Assembly (NCBI GenBank): GCA_016124585.1
Contig: WGNL01000018.1
Span: forward strand, 248,001 to 312,000
Direction of reading: 5' to 3'
Source of the DNA: Bacteroidota bacterium
GTDB taxonomy: Bacteria > Bacteroidota > Bacteroidia > Chitinophagales > Saprospiraceae
DNA length: 64,000 nt
Shown: piece by piece, positions 38,193 through 48,227 of the stretch
Layout of the letters: every line of letters starts with the position of its first letter
How positions within the stretch are numbered: position 1 is the first letter of the stretch
Made by a program: the position numbers and the translations under genes
The notes under the pieces: model-generated
Database searches by the model: none
The model's input: the letters and a program-made list of their open reading frames with translations, nothing else
Told to the model about the DNA's origin: nothing

Positions 38193-41100
38193 CTAAAACA
38201 CCGCCCCCACCTGCGCCCTCCCCACATGCACCAAGTTCGCCTCCCCTGTTTCCCGGCCTTCGTAGGTGATGCCGATGCGGATGTTTTTCGCTACTTGCCG
38301 ATCCAGCGTGAGACTCCAGATGAAGTTCTTTCCGTTTTGCAGACCCTGCAAAAAAGCGAAGCCCACTGGGGAATTTGGCTGCCCCGTGAAGTCAATTTTT
38401 ACAAAGGAAAACTCCGACCGGATGCTCGTCGTGGCGCTTTGGTTGTAGGTCATTTCCCATTTCAGGTCGTTGGTTTTAGCGTTTTCGCCCAGTGTGTCGA
38501 GGCGGTTTTCGGCAAATTTATGCCGCCAAGTAGCGCCCATCCTGAAGCTGTTCGATGGCTGCCAAGTCAGTTGCGGCTTCGTTTCCCACGACTCGATCCG
38601 GTAGCGCTTGCTCTCAAATTGCTCCGAGCCTTGCGCATCTGTCCCAAGGTTGAATTCCGTCTGAAAACTGATGGATTTCGATATATTCCACCGGGTTTTC
38701 ACAAATTGCGTTTGCTGCCTCCGGCTCTCGAATCCCGTCGTTTGCACCAGCTTGTTCTGGTTATCGGACATGCCGAGCTGGATGTCGTACTTCGGGTCGG
38801 CTCGGTTGAAAAACAGCGTGTTGTAAATTGAGGAACGGGTGCTCACCAGCGCTGTGTCTGCCACATTCAACTGAAACGGATTCCAAGCGCTCACCCCATC
38901 CAATTGGCGCACCTTGCGGGTGATTTGCAGACTGCTTTGCGTCGAAAATTTGCTCAAAAACTTCTTGCCGCCCTTCGCATTGAACCAAATGCCCTTCGGC
39001 TCCAGCCGCAGGCTTTGGTTGAAAGTCACATTGTTCGTTCGGATAAAATCATCCGTGAAAACCGTCACCCGCACCGCATTGGCCACATCCTGAAACGGGG
39101 CAATTTCCACTTCGTCAAGCTGAACTTTTCCGTCGCCGTTGCGGTCAGTCCATTGGTGGGTGCCTTCCCCGGCGGGCACTTGCAAGTAGGTAAATTCCAA
39201 TTTTCGCTCCTGGCCAGAGCCGATTTCGTAGCTCGTGTTGCTTTGGGCAACGCCTTTTAAAATATTCAGCGAATAGTCGAGCCGACCGAGGTAGGTATCC
39301 GAAGGGTCAAGTTTTGATAGGGTCGTGTCCTGAATGAGAAGTTGCCGCCAAGTGAAATTCCAGCCGAGTTGGGAGTTGCGGCTTTGTTGCCAGTTACCGT
39401 TCAGGTTCAGTTCGTTGGCGAGGGTAGAGGCGCCGAACTCCTTGCTAGCCGGGGCATAATCGTAGCGGCGGGTGTAATTGGTGTTGAAGCTAATCTTCTC
39501 ATTTTCAGGGCTTTCCATGTATATTTTAAACAAATCATAGTAAAAGCTGGCCGCATTCAGCGTGTCCTGTCCCACCCCTATTTGGCTTTTGGTGAAGCGG
39601 CTGTTCCGTTCCCGCTCACCATAAATTCCCGCTTTCCAAAATTTGGTACCCGTACTGTCCCGCAGAAACGGCATGGCAAAATTGGCTTTTGGCCTAAAAA
39701 ATTCACTCCGTTCCGTCGTGCTTTTGGTGGTCAAAAAATCGCCCTGCGCCCAAAGATCCCAGCCATTTTTCTGGTAGGCATACCTGCCGAAATGCTTTAA
39801 GCCCGTGTAAATCGTGTCCCGTAGAAAGCCACCGATAGTGTACTGCAAGCTGCCCAACTTGGGTGTTTTCAGCGTCGCACCACCGTTGAACAGGTGCTCA
39901 TCACTCGGCCTCACCACAATCCCCACGTCATTCACCGTGCGGTTCACGTTCCAGTCCCTGGTAAATTCGGCAGGTCGGTACGGGTTCAGTTCCTTGAATT
40001 TTTGCTGCGCAAATTCGTAGTTGACCTCCAGTTCGATTTCGGATTTCGGATTTCGGATTTCGGATTGGCTCCCTGGTTGCGGACTGCCAACTGCCAACTG
40101 CCGACTGCCAACTTCAATAACCTGTTTCACCCCTACCGTCCCAGCCAAGCCCACATTGTCGCCGTCATCAAAACCAGACAGGCGGTTTTGATCAAAATTG
40201 CTCAGCGCTACTTCCGCCCGCACCTTCGTCTTTGCCGAAGGCGAAAATTCCCCACCAGCCGTATAGAGCTGCTGCCGATTCGGTGCCACCAGCCGTCGGA
40301 TGGGTTCGTACTGCCCCTGTGGTTGCCCAGTGATGGAATCGGGCGCCACCCAGCGATAGACCCGACCGTTGGCGGCAGTTTCGGTATCGAGGATGTAATT
40401 TCCATTGCCTTGCCCGACGAGCGAGAAGCCCGCAGCGTACTTCGCCAATTGCTGGTTTGTACTGAAAATCAACACGTTAGGGAAGGTTTCGCCGTACACG
40501 ATAGTATCCCGCAGTTCGTACAGCACTCGAAATGCACTGTACTCCTCTACCGTGTCAATCGCACTGACGACGGCATTGAGGGAGCTATCGCCAGCATTGC
40601 GCAGCACCTCCAATTCGGATTGGGAGAAATCTCCATCAATGGGTTGCCGACCGTCCTGTTCGGAGTAGGTGTTCAGATAAAGGCGGTAGTTTTTGCCCTG
40701 CCACTCCGAATTGAAAGCGTACAAGGAGCGCTGATAATCCTGTGTGTTGTAGTCAAATTCGACGACGATGCGGCTATCTTTCGTAATCAATCGGCGATTG
40801 GTGAAGGTGACATGCCCAGCGTTGTAGTCAATCACGTAGTCGGCGTCGAGGCCCCGCTGTTGCAGTTTTCCATCCACAAAAACCTTCTCCGTACCACTCA
40901 AAACGATGATGAAGCGTTCGCCTTCCGCACCTTCGAGGCGGTAGGGACCTTGGTTTCCCTCCTGTGCAGCGATGGTGTTTCTGGCAAATTTTCCCCGTGC
41001 AATGGCGGCACTGGCCTTGGTTTCAAGTGTTGAGTTTCGAGTTTCGAGTTTTGAGCCGCCTGCCTTCCGTCCGCCGTCCATTGTCCACCGTTTCGACACC

Positions 41101-41798
41101 GTCGCTCCCTGCAATTTTTTAAAATAATTCATGAAATAGCTGTTCGGTCGGGCCAGTTCGTAGTCGCCAGCGATGAGTTTAGTTCGGTCTTTCGAAACTT
41201 GAATGAAAATCTTATCGAACTCCCGCAGCTGTTGGGTATTGCCCTCAGGCTGGAGCGGGATATTATTGTCGGTTATGGCAGCAAGGATTTCGAGGTCGCC
41301 GAGCGTGCCCGCCATTTGCAGGTTGAACTGGGAATTGAGCACCAGGTTCTGGTTGTTGCCGAAAGAAAGCCCACGGGTGTAATTGCCGTTGTAATCAAGC
41401 CCACGTTGCGGCAGCAAAGGCCGTTGCTCATCGGCGTAGGGATCGTAGGCATAGCCGATGAGGCGGTCGCCGGGTTTTTTCAAAACCGAAGTATCCAAGC
41501 GGACGACGGGAGCGGTGAGGTTGAAGGGCAACACTCGGTATTTTACAATTGATAATTGATAATTGATAATTGAAGTGTCGAAGCTGATTTGGTTGTTTTT
41601 CAGAGTAAAAAACTGGGGAGAAATGCGCTCGCCAGTGGCGGCGTCGGCTACTTCGACCGAGTTGGGAACGACCGTCAGCGTATCGAGCAATTGGGGAACA
41701 ACCAGCACAGGCAAGACCTTGCTACGCAAATTCGAGATTTGCGCAACGGCGAGCGTAGGCAGCATTGCCAACAGGAAAATGTAGAAGATTCTGCTCAT
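38193..41798 (-). CDS. Large outer-membrane beta-barrel-like protein
   Basis: 1201 aa; signal peptide LLAMLPTLAVAQ, alternating beta strand pattern, C-terminal aromatic residue (AQVGAVF). Contains in-frame short-repeat arrays. Confidence 0.75.
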   Translation of the reverse strand: MSRIFYIFLLAMLPTLAVAQISNLRSKVLPVLVVPQLLDTLTVVPNSVEVADAATGERISPQFFTLKNNQISFDTSIINYQLSIVKYRVLPFNLTAPVVRLDTSVLKKPGDRLIGYAYDPYADEQRPLLPQRGLDYNGNYTRGLSFGNNQNLVLNSQFNLQMAGTLGDLEILAAITDNNIPLQPEGNTQQLREFDKIFIQVSKDRTKLIAGDYELARPNSYFMNYFKKLQGATVSKRWTMDGGRKAGGSKLETRNSTLETKASAAIARGKFARNTIAAQEGNQGPYRLEGAEGERFIIVLSGTEKVFVDGKLQQRGLDADYVIDYNAGHVTFTNRRLITKDSRIVVEFDYNTQDYQRSLYAFNSEWQGKNYRLYLNTYSEQDGRQPIDGDFSQSELEVLRNAGDSSLNAVVSAIDTVEEYSAFRVLYELRDTIVYGETFPNVLIFSTNQQLAKYAAGFSLVGQGNGNYILDTETAANGRVYRWVAPDSITGQPQGQYEPIRRLVAPNRQQLYTAGGEFSPSAKTKVRAEVALSNFDQNRLSGFDDGDNVGLAGTVGVKQVIEVGSRQLAVGSPQPGSQSEIRNPKSEIELEVNYEFAQQKFKELNPYRPAEFTRDWNVNRTVNDVGIVVRPSDEHLFNGGATLKTPKLGSLQYTIGGFLRDTIYTGLKHFGRYAYQKNGWDLWAQGDFLTTKSTTERSEFFRPKANFAMPFLRDSTGTKFWKAGIYGERERNSRFTKSQIGVGQDTLNAASFYYDLFKIYMESPENEKISFNTNYTRRYDYAPASKEFGASTLANELNLNGNWQQSRNSQLGWNFTWRQLLIQDTTLSKLDPSDTYLGRLDYSLNILKGVAQSNTSYEIGSGQERKLEFTYLQVPAGEGTHQWTDRNGDGKVQLDEVEIAPFQDVANAVRVTVFTDDFIRTNNVTFNQSLRLEPKGIWFNAKGGKKFLSKFSTQSSLQITRKVRQLDGVSAWNPFQLNVADTALVSTRSSIYNTLFFNRADPKYDIQLGMSDNQNKLVQTTGFESRRQQTQFVKTRWNISKSISFQTEFNLGTDAQGSEQFESKRYRIESWETKPQLTWQPSNSFRMGATWRHKFAENRLDTLGENAKTNDLKWEMTYNQSATTSIRSEFSFVKIDFTGQPNSPVGFAFLQGLQNGKNFIWSLTLDRQVAKNIRIGITYEGRETGEANLVHVGRAQVGAVF
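40033..40114. repeat. Two adjacent heptamer arrays, (GGATTTC)n and (AACTGCC)n, inside a CDS
   Basis: gatttcggatttcggatttcggatttcggatt followed by ggactgccaactgccaactgccgactgccaact. Confidence 0.93.
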
Positions 41799-41924
41799 TC
41801 AGCCGATGGTCGGGTTTGGGTAACAAACGTAATTTAACTTACTTTATGGCCTTGTAAAAGTTTCTATGCTGACCATTTTTGAAACCCAATACTTCACTGG
41901 ATGAATATTTGTGGTAAAATTTTA

Positions 41925-42749
41925 CTACCACTCAAACACCACCGGATTGATAGCCGTGTCAATCTGCTCACCAATCACAGCGCCGGGACACCAAGTATTC
42001 CAATCATTCTGCTGGTTTGGGTTCTCCGGTGCCTTCAATTTCATATCCTTGTCCATGTAGATGACGGTCATCACCTGCCGCATCTGGTCGGTTTGATTGG
42101 CGCCTGCCCGATGGAAAATCCAGCCGCTGTGGAAGCTCACCTCACCCAATTCGAACGGCTCTACGACATGCGGAAAATCATTGATTCTCAAGGCTTTGGA
42201 AATATAGGCTTCGCTGTCGTCGCTGATTTTTAGGTTGCGGCCAAGGGGGATGTGCTGGCTGCCAGCGCTGAATTCCAATGGCCCCATCTCCAGCGGAACA
42301 GGCTGCATGGGAACCCAAGCAGTCACGGTATTGTCATTGGCGAGCGGCCAGTAGTATTGGTCGGCATGCCAAGGGGTGAAGCCGCCGCCCGGTTCCTTAA
42401 ACAGCGCTTGGTCGTGGTACATACGTACACCCCGTACCCCCATTAGCTCGGTGGCGATGCGGGCCAGCCGTTTTCCAAAAACGAATTGGCGAACGGCTTC
42501 GCTTTTTGTCCAGATGTTCATGATTTGGAGGAAAGCCTTTCCGTAGGTGTCACGTTCGGCCATGGGCAGGTGTTGGGTGTTGAGTTCCTGCACGCTTTCG
42601 GAAATGACTTGGCCAAAATGTTCAAGCAAATTAGGTGGGAATACCTGCTTTAATTTGATGAAATTATGTTCCCGGTAAAAATCAATTTGCTCAGGGTTGA
42701 GTATGAATGGTTCATCAAGGATGGCAAGGTCAATTGCTGTTTCCGTCAT
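41925..42749 (-). CDS. Phytanoyl-CoA dioxygenase family protein
   Basis: 274 aa; TPWHADQYYWPL (HxD), FHSGWIFHRAGANQTDQMR. Confidence 0.9.
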   Translation of the reverse strand: MTETAIDLAILDEPFILNPEQIDFYREHNFIKLKQVFPPNLLEHFGQVISESVQELNTQHLPMAERDTYGKAFLQIMNIWTKSEAVRQFVFGKRLARIATELMGVRGVRMYHDQALFKEPGGGFTPWHADQYYWPLANDNTVTAWVPMQPVPLEMGPLEFSAGSQHIPLGRNLKISDDSEAYISKALRINDFPHVVEPFELGEVSFHSGWIFHRAGANQTDQMRQVMTVIYMDKDMKLKAPENPNQQNDWNTWCPGAVIGEQIDTAINPVVFEW

Positions 42750-42832
42750 AGTATTTTGTTTTAATTCAGGCGAAAGATAAAGTTTTGGTACTGAGGTTTT
42801 AGTTTAGCAAGCCCATTTTTTACTTAATACCT

Positions 42833-43636
42833 ATGTTTGCCAATAAAATGAAACCTATGCCGACCACTATCATATCCTACAATGTCAATGGCTTTCGAGC
42901 TGCCGTAAAAAAAGGCCTTTTCGATTGGCTCAAGCAGGAAAACCCTGACATCGTCTGTTTTCAGGAAACAAAAATGCAGCCTGACCAGGTAGAGGCTGAG
43001 CCATTTGAAGCGCTGGGTTATAAATTTCATTTTTGGCATTCTGCCGAAAAAAAGGGGTATAGTAGTGTAGCCACGTTTTCCAAAAAAGAACCAGACAAAG
43101 TGGTGGTGGGTTGTGGCATGGAAAGATATGATAGGGAGGGCCGCATCCTCCGCACCGATTTTGGCAACGTGACTTTGCTCAATTGTTATTTCCCTTCGGG
43201 AACGAGCGGGGAGGAGCGCCAGGGTTTCAAGTATGAATTTCTGGATGATTTCTTCAACTACATTGCGGAGCTGAAAAAAGAACGCCCCAAGCTCATCATC
43301 GTCGGCGACTACAATATTGCTCACACCGATATTGACATCCACAGCCCAAAGACCAACCAGAAATCCTCCGGCTTCCTGCCCGAAGAGCGGGCTTGGATGA
43401 CGAAGTGGTTAGAAAGTGGCTTCACGGATGCTTTCCGTCACATCAATCCCAATAAAAAAGACGACTACACTTGGTGGAGCGTCCGCTTCAATTCACGGGC
43501 TTCCAACAAAGGCTGGCGCATTGATTATCAATCTGTTAGCAACAATATGAAGGATAAGATATTGGAGGCCCGCAACCTGCAAGATGCCGTCCACAGCGAC
43601 CACTGCCCCGTTTACATGAAAATCGAACTTCAATAA
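42833..43636 (+). CDS. xth: Exodeoxyribonuclease III (true start possibly 42848 or 42857)
   Basis: TIISYNVNGFRAAVKKGLFDWLKQENPDIVCFQETK, GDYNIAHTDIDIHSPK, RIDYQSVS, SDHCPVYM. Confidence 0.95.
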   Translation: MFANKMKPMPTTIISYNVNGFRAAVKKGLFDWLKQENPDIVCFQETKMQPDQVEAEPFEALGYKFHFWHSAEKKGYSSVATFSKKEPDKVVVGCGMERYDREGRILRTDFGNVTLLNCYFPSGTSGEERQGFKYEFLDDFFNYIAELKKERPKLIIVGDYNIAHTDIDIHSPKTNQKSSGFLPEERAWMTKWLESGFTDAFRHINPNKKDDYTWWSVRFNSRASNKGWRIDYQSVSNNMKDKILEARNLQDAVHSDHCPVYMKIELQ

Positions 43637-43700
43637 TTGAAAGTTGAAAATGGAGAATTGATAATTAGCAAGGGACACATTTTCAATTTTTAATTTTCAA

Positions 43701-44282
43701 TTATCGCAACAGGTGTCCCATCAGTTCCCGCTTCGTTCGGAGGTAGGCGGCGTTTTCCTTTTTGGGTTCAATGATGATGGGTTCCCGGCTAACTACTTCG
43801 ATACCCAACCTTTCCAATTCATTGATTTTCAGTGGGTTATTGGTGAGAAGTCTAATTTGTTGGATGCCTAAATCCTGTAGGATTTCCACGGCAAGGTCGT
43901 AGTGACGGGAATCCACCTCGAATCCGAGGTGGGTATTGGCGGAGGCGGTATCGAAACCTTTGTCCTGGAGATTGTAAGCTTTGAGTTTGTTAATGAGGCC
44001 AATGCCACGGCCTTCTTGCCGAAGGTAAATCACAACGCCGCCCTGCTCGGCAGCGAGGTCGAGCGCACGGTCGAGCTGCTCGCCACAGTCGCAGCGGCGG
44101 GAGTGGAACACATCGCCGGTCATGCACTCGGAGTGGATGCGGACGAGGACGGGCTGGCTGGTATCCATTTTTTCATGCACCAAAACTAGGTGCGGCGTCA
44201 GTTCGTCCGGTGAATTGGCGTAGGCGAGAATGTTAAAATTTCCCCAATCAGTTGGCAAAAAAGCCTGTACTTGTCGTTGCAT
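43701..44282 (-). CDS. ribA: GTP cyclohydrolase II
   Basis: VRIHSECMTGDVFHSRRCDCGEQL, YLRQEGRGIGLINKLKAYNLQDKG, LTNNPLK; start corrected to 44282. Confidence 0.94.
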   Translation of the reverse strand: MQRQVQAFLPTDWGNFNILAYANSPDELTPHLVLVHEKMDTSQPVLVRIHSECMTGDVFHSRRCDCGEQLDRALDLAAEQGGVVIYLRQEGRGIGLINKLKAYNLQDKGFDTASANTHLGFEVDSRHYDLAVEILQDLGIQQIRLLTNNPLKINELERLGIEVVSREPIIIEPKKENAAYLRTKRELMGHLLR

Positions 44283-44400
44283 AAAAAGCCAGTTGGCGCT
44301 TTGAGCATTTCGCCTTCGGCAAATTTTCAAAAGCGCTCAATGAACACCCACTTGGGGTTTAAGTTCGCAAAAGTACGCACCACAGTTCAACCCATTGCCA

Positions 44401-45108
44401 ATGACACCTAAAATACTCTTGGTCGAAGACGATGAAACACTGGGATTCCTGCTCGGTGAATTTCTGCGCAGCCGTGATTTTGAAATCACTTGGGCGAAAG
44501 ATGGCGTGGAGGGTCTTCGCCAATTCAATGCCGAGCATTTCGACCTTTGTCTCTTGGATGTGATGATGCCCGCCCTCGACGGCTTCACGGTGGCGGAACT
44601 TTTGCGCCAGCGAAGGCAAGATTTGCCCATCATTTTCCTCACCGCCAAATCATTACATGCCGATGTGGTGCGGGGCTTCAAGGTTGGCGCCGATGATTAC
44701 ATCAAAAAACCGGTGAATGAGGAGGAACTGGTGGTGAGGATTCAAGCAGTGCTGAAACGAACAGCGCCGGGGCAGGAGGGTGCATCCGAGCAAGAAACTC
44801 GCACGGTTTTTCAACTTGGCGAGTATATTTTTGACAGTGAAAAATACCGACTGCAACTCGGTGGCCAAGTGCAAAACCTGACGGAAATGGAGGCCCGCCT
44901 GCTCAAAATGCTTTGCGAAAAAACTGGCCAACTTGTGCAGCGGGAATGGGTATTGGAAAAAATATGGGGCCGCAACGACTTCCTCGCCCGCAAAAGCATG
45001 GACGTTTTTATTTCACGGCTTCGCAAATATTTGGCAGAAGACCCCAAGGTGAGCATCACGAATCTGCATGGGAGCGGGTTCGTGCTGGAAGTTTCAAGCA
45101 GCTTGTAG
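44401..45108 (+). CDS. OmpR-type response regulator
   Basis: ILLVEDDETLGFLL, LCLLDVMMPALDG, PIIFLTAK, GADDYIKKPV; C-terminal winged helix LTEMEARLLKML. Confidence 0.94.
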   Translation: MTPKILLVEDDETLGFLLGEFLRSRDFEITWAKDGVEGLRQFNAEHFDLCLLDVMMPALDGFTVAELLRQRRQDLPIIFLTAKSLHADVVRGFKVGADDYIKKPVNEEELVVRIQAVLKRTAPGQEGASEQETRTVFQLGEYIFDSEKYRLQLGGQVQNLTEMEARLLKMLCEKTGQLVQREWVLEKIWGRNDFLARKSMDVFISRLRKYLAEDPKVSITNLHGSGFVLEVSSSL

Positions 45109-45121
45109 CCGTGTATAAACT

Positions 45122-45724
45122 TCACTCAAGAACTCCACTCCGTTTCTTTTTCACATAGTGAACGCCTGCACCATACACCCAGCCTACCGTACCACGCTTC
45201 GTTTTCACCTTCACGTAAGGCTCATTTGCTTTTTCCTTTCCAAGATTTACCTCATAGGTCGAGTCTGTGACTTCATTCATGTAGTACACCTCATCGAATA
45301 GTTTGAGTTCGCCGAGGAGTTCGCCTTTTAGGCCAGGAGTTTTACGTAGTTTCAGTTTGTCAATGGTGACGTAGAGTCTGGAGCCACTACTGCTGGATTC
45401 TTTCGGAGTGGTCGTTTCTGCAGAAGTTGCAGGTTGTGCAGATGTGTTTTGCGAACTGGGAGTTGTGGCAGGTTCGCCATTGATGGGCGTGTAAGTGCCA
45501 GGATTAGAAGCCACTGCTGGCTGCGGGGTTTGTTGCACAATAGGAGGGGGCGCATTCTTGGCTTTATCAGCAGCTTGCGTAAGGCTGTCCTCCTGTGCTT
45601 CAATGGCTTCGGTGCTCTGGGCCTGCTCCTTGTGGGCATTGCATTTGGAGGCAGTCCACATTAGGAAAATGAGTGCTAGTACACCAATGACGATATATTC
45701 AACTTTAGATAAAAGTCCTTTCAT
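45122..45724 (-). CDS. Membrane-anchored SH3-domain-like protein
   Basis: N-terminal TM, Pro/Thr/Ser/Gln-rich linker, C-terminal SH3b-like LYVTIDKLKLRKTPGLKGELLGEL...VGWVYGAGV. Start corrected to 45724. Confidence 0.75.
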   Translation of the reverse strand: MKGLLSKVEYIVIGVLALIFLMWTASKCNAHKEQAQSTEAIEAQEDSLTQAADKAKNAPPPIVQQTPQPAVASNPGTYTPINGEPATTPSSQNTSAQPATSAETTTPKESSSSGSRLYVTIDKLKLRKTPGLKGELLGELKLFDEVYYMNEVTDSTYEVNLGKEKANEPYVKVKTKRGTVGWVYGAGVHYVKKKRSGVLE

Positions 45725-45840
45725 TTTAATTTGAGGGTTTGAATTAAGTTTGCAGTCCGTCGTTAGCGTTGCTTTTTGCTTTTTTTGCTTTGCAAAAAAG
45801 TAACCAAAACTATGATAAACACAAATTCCTCGCAAAAGTA

Positions 45841-46944
45841 ATGAATGACCTGCTTTACAAAGTAGCATTGACCAAAATCCCAATGGTGGGCGCAGTGACG
45901 GCCAAGCTGCTGGTTAGTTATTGTGGTGGGGCAAGGGAAGTGTTTGAGGCAAAAAAGTCAGAACTGCTCAAAATCCCAAATATCGGCGAGGTCATTGCCA
46001 GCAATATTGCCGATAAAATGGTCTTGGTAGCGGCCGAAAAAGAATTGGCATTCATCGAATCACAAAGCATCACACCACTTTTTTATCTACATAAAAATTT
46101 CCCGCAACGGCTCCGTAATCTTCACGACTCACCAGTCATGCTTTACTACCGAGGCAATGCAGACCTTAACCATTACCGAACAGTGGGCATCGTTGGTACA
46201 CGCACCCCAACACCTAATGGGCTTGGCATTTGCGAAGAACTGGTAGACGGTCTTAAAGCTTTCAAACCATTGATAATCAGTGGTCTGGCATATGGAATTG
46301 ATATTACTGCACATAAAAAAAGCCTAGACTTTGGGCTTGAAACAGTAGCCGTTTTGGGACATGGCCTCGCCAATATTTATCCTGCACAGCATCGAAAAAT
46401 TGCTACGGACATGGCCGAAAACGGTGGCTTGCTTACAGAGTTTGCTAGCCATGTAGGACCTGACCGGGAGAATTTCCCGATGCGAAATCGTATTGTTGCT
46501 GGCTTGTGCGATGCACTCGTGGTTGTTGAATCAGCGCAGCGGGGTGGCTCCATCATCACTGTGCAACAAGCAATTGGGTATGGCAGAGATGTATTTGCTG
46601 TGCCTGGCAGGGTGAAGGACAAGTTTTCGCAAGGGTGCAATTTTTTGATTAAAAAGAACATGGCTAACCTTCTTGAATCTGCGGAAGACTTGGCGGCCAC
46701 CTTGCGTTGGGCGGCAGAAGGTGATAGCATTGTGCCCCAAGCAACTCAAGGCCGACTTTTTGAAGAACTGACTGACCAAGAGAAAATGGTGGTTGACTTA
46801 ATTCAAAAAGAAGAGGAAGCTGGTGTTGACCAATTGAGCTATGCTTCCAAAATTGCGCAAGGTGATTTGGCTTCACTGCTGCTGAACTTAGAGTTCAAAG
46901 GTTTGGTCAGGTCACTGCCCGGCAAGCGATATGTGCTTTGTTAG
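45841..46944 (+). CDS. dprA: DNA-processing protein DprA
   Basis: VGIVGTRTPTPNGLGICEELVDGL, ISGLAYGIDITAHK, NRIVAGLCDALVVVESAQRGGSIITVQQA; start corrected to 45841. Confidence 0.95.
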   Translation: MNDLLYKVALTKIPMVGAVTAKLLVSYCGGAREVFEAKKSELLKIPNIGEVIASNIADKMVLVAAEKELAFIESQSITPLFYLHKNFPQRLRNLHDSPVMLYYRGNADLNHYRTVGIVGTRTPTPNGLGICEELVDGLKAFKPLIISGLAYGIDITAHKKSLDFGLETVAVLGHGLANIYPAQHRKIATDMAENGGLLTEFASHVGPDRENFPMRNRIVAGLCDALVVVESAQRGGSIITVQQAIGYGRDVFAVPGRVKDKFSQGCNFLIKKNMANLLESAEDLAATLRWAAEGDSIVPQATQGRLFEELTDQEKMVVDLIQKEEEAGVDQLSYASKIAQGDLASLLLNLEFKGLVRSLPGKRYVLC

Positions 46945-47024
46945 ACTTTGAGTTCATCCAAGCTATGAAACCAAGTTGAAGTATGAGGTCTTTTTATGAA
47001 TTCTATTGTTTCAATAAAATATGC

Positions 47025-48164
47025 ATGAAAAAAATTATCTTTTTTTCACTTTTCTTATTGGTGATTTCCTGCAATCCTAAAACAACAGGGGTTGGGACAC
47101 AGAAACCAGATACGATTACAGCGGATGATACCATCAAGTTTACGCCACCCAAGAATATCATTTTGATGATAGGCGATGGGATGGGCATCACACAAATTAC
47201 GGCTGGCATGTACCTCAACGGCAACAAGCTGAACCTAGAACAGTTCGAGTATATCGGCCTTCACAAGTCTTATTCAGCAAGCAACCTTGTGACGGATTCA
47301 GGTGCTGCGGCCACTGCTTTTGCATGCGGAAAAAAAACATATAACGGTGCTATTGGTGTTGACAGGAAAGGGCGTGCACTGACAAATATTTTTGAAGAGG
47401 CAAAGCAGAATGGACTATCCATTGGTTTCGTTGTCACATCTTCCGTAACTCACGCTACGCCAGCTAGTTTTTATGCCCATCAGAAAAGCAGGGAAATGCT
47501 AGAAGATATCGCATTGGATTTGTCGAATGCTGGCGTTGATTATTTTGTAGGAGGCGGGAAAAAATATTTTGACCACCGGGAAGACCAGCAAAATCTTTTG
47601 GAGCTTTTAACCCAAAAAGGCTACTTCGTTTCGAGTTATCTTGACAAAGACTTCAAAACGCTATCAAACATTGAACTTGGTAAAAAATTTGGCTATTTCA
47701 CTGCTGATGCTGAACCTTTGCCTTTTTCTCAAGGACGTGATTACCTAGTGCCAGCTAGTCGCTCAGCAGTTGATTATTTGTCTGAGCAACAAGACAAGGG
47801 CTTTTTCCTTATGATAGAAGGTTCACAAATTGACTGGGGGGGGCATGCCAATGATTCGAAATATATAACCAGTGAAATGATTGAGTTTGACAATGCAATC
47901 GGTGCTGTACTTGACTTTGCGAAACAAGATGGTCAAACACTTGTCATCGTCACAGCCGATCATGAGACTGGGGGGTATGCTATCAATCCAACGTCAACGA
48001 TGGATACCATTGTAGCTGCCTTCACGACGAAAGACCATACGGCTTCTCTTATCCCAGTCTTTGCTTGGGGCCCTGGGGAGGAGCTTTTTGCTGGCGTTTA
48101 TGAAAACACTGCCATTTATGATAAAATGCGAAGAGCCTTAGGTTTTGAAAAAAAGTTACCCTAG
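47025..48164 (+). CDS. Alkaline phosphatase (lipoprotein)
   Basis: LVISC lipobox; NIILMIGDGMG, VTDSGAAATAFACGKKTYNGAIG, TADHETGGYA. Confidence 0.95.
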   Translation: MKKIIFFSLFLLVISCNPKTTGVGTQKPDTITADDTIKFTPPKNIILMIGDGMGITQITAGMYLNGNKLNLEQFEYIGLHKSYSASNLVTDSGAAATAFACGKKTYNGAIGVDRKGRALTNIFEEAKQNGLSIGFVVTSSVTHATPASFYAHQKSREMLEDIALDLSNAGVDYFVGGGKKYFDHREDQQNLLELLTQKGYFVSSYLDKDFKTLSNIELGKKFGYFTADAEPLPFSQGRDYLVPASRSAVDYLSEQQDKGFFLMIEGSQIDWGGHANDSKYITSEMIEFDNAIGAVLDFAKQDGQTLVIVTADHETGGYAINPTSTMDTIVAAFTTKDHTASLIPVFAWGPGEELFAGVYENTAIYDKMRRALGFEKKLP

Positions 48165-48170
48165 AAATTA

Positions 48171-48207
48171 AAAAAGAAAGGCGGCCATTTTGGCCGCCTT
48201 TCTTTTT
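48171..48207. terminator. Bidirectional intrinsic terminator (17-bp perfect stem)
   Basis: AAAAAGAAAGGCGGCCA ttt TGGCCGCCTTTCTTTTT. Confidence 0.93.
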
Positions 48208-48227
48208 ATAAAAATTTTTAAGTGAAT

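Noticed and set aside
39894-41033. 379-aa plus-strand ORF (also 38118-38831, 39342-39800, 41199-41552)
   Set aside because: Antisense to the 1201-aa outer-membrane protein gene.
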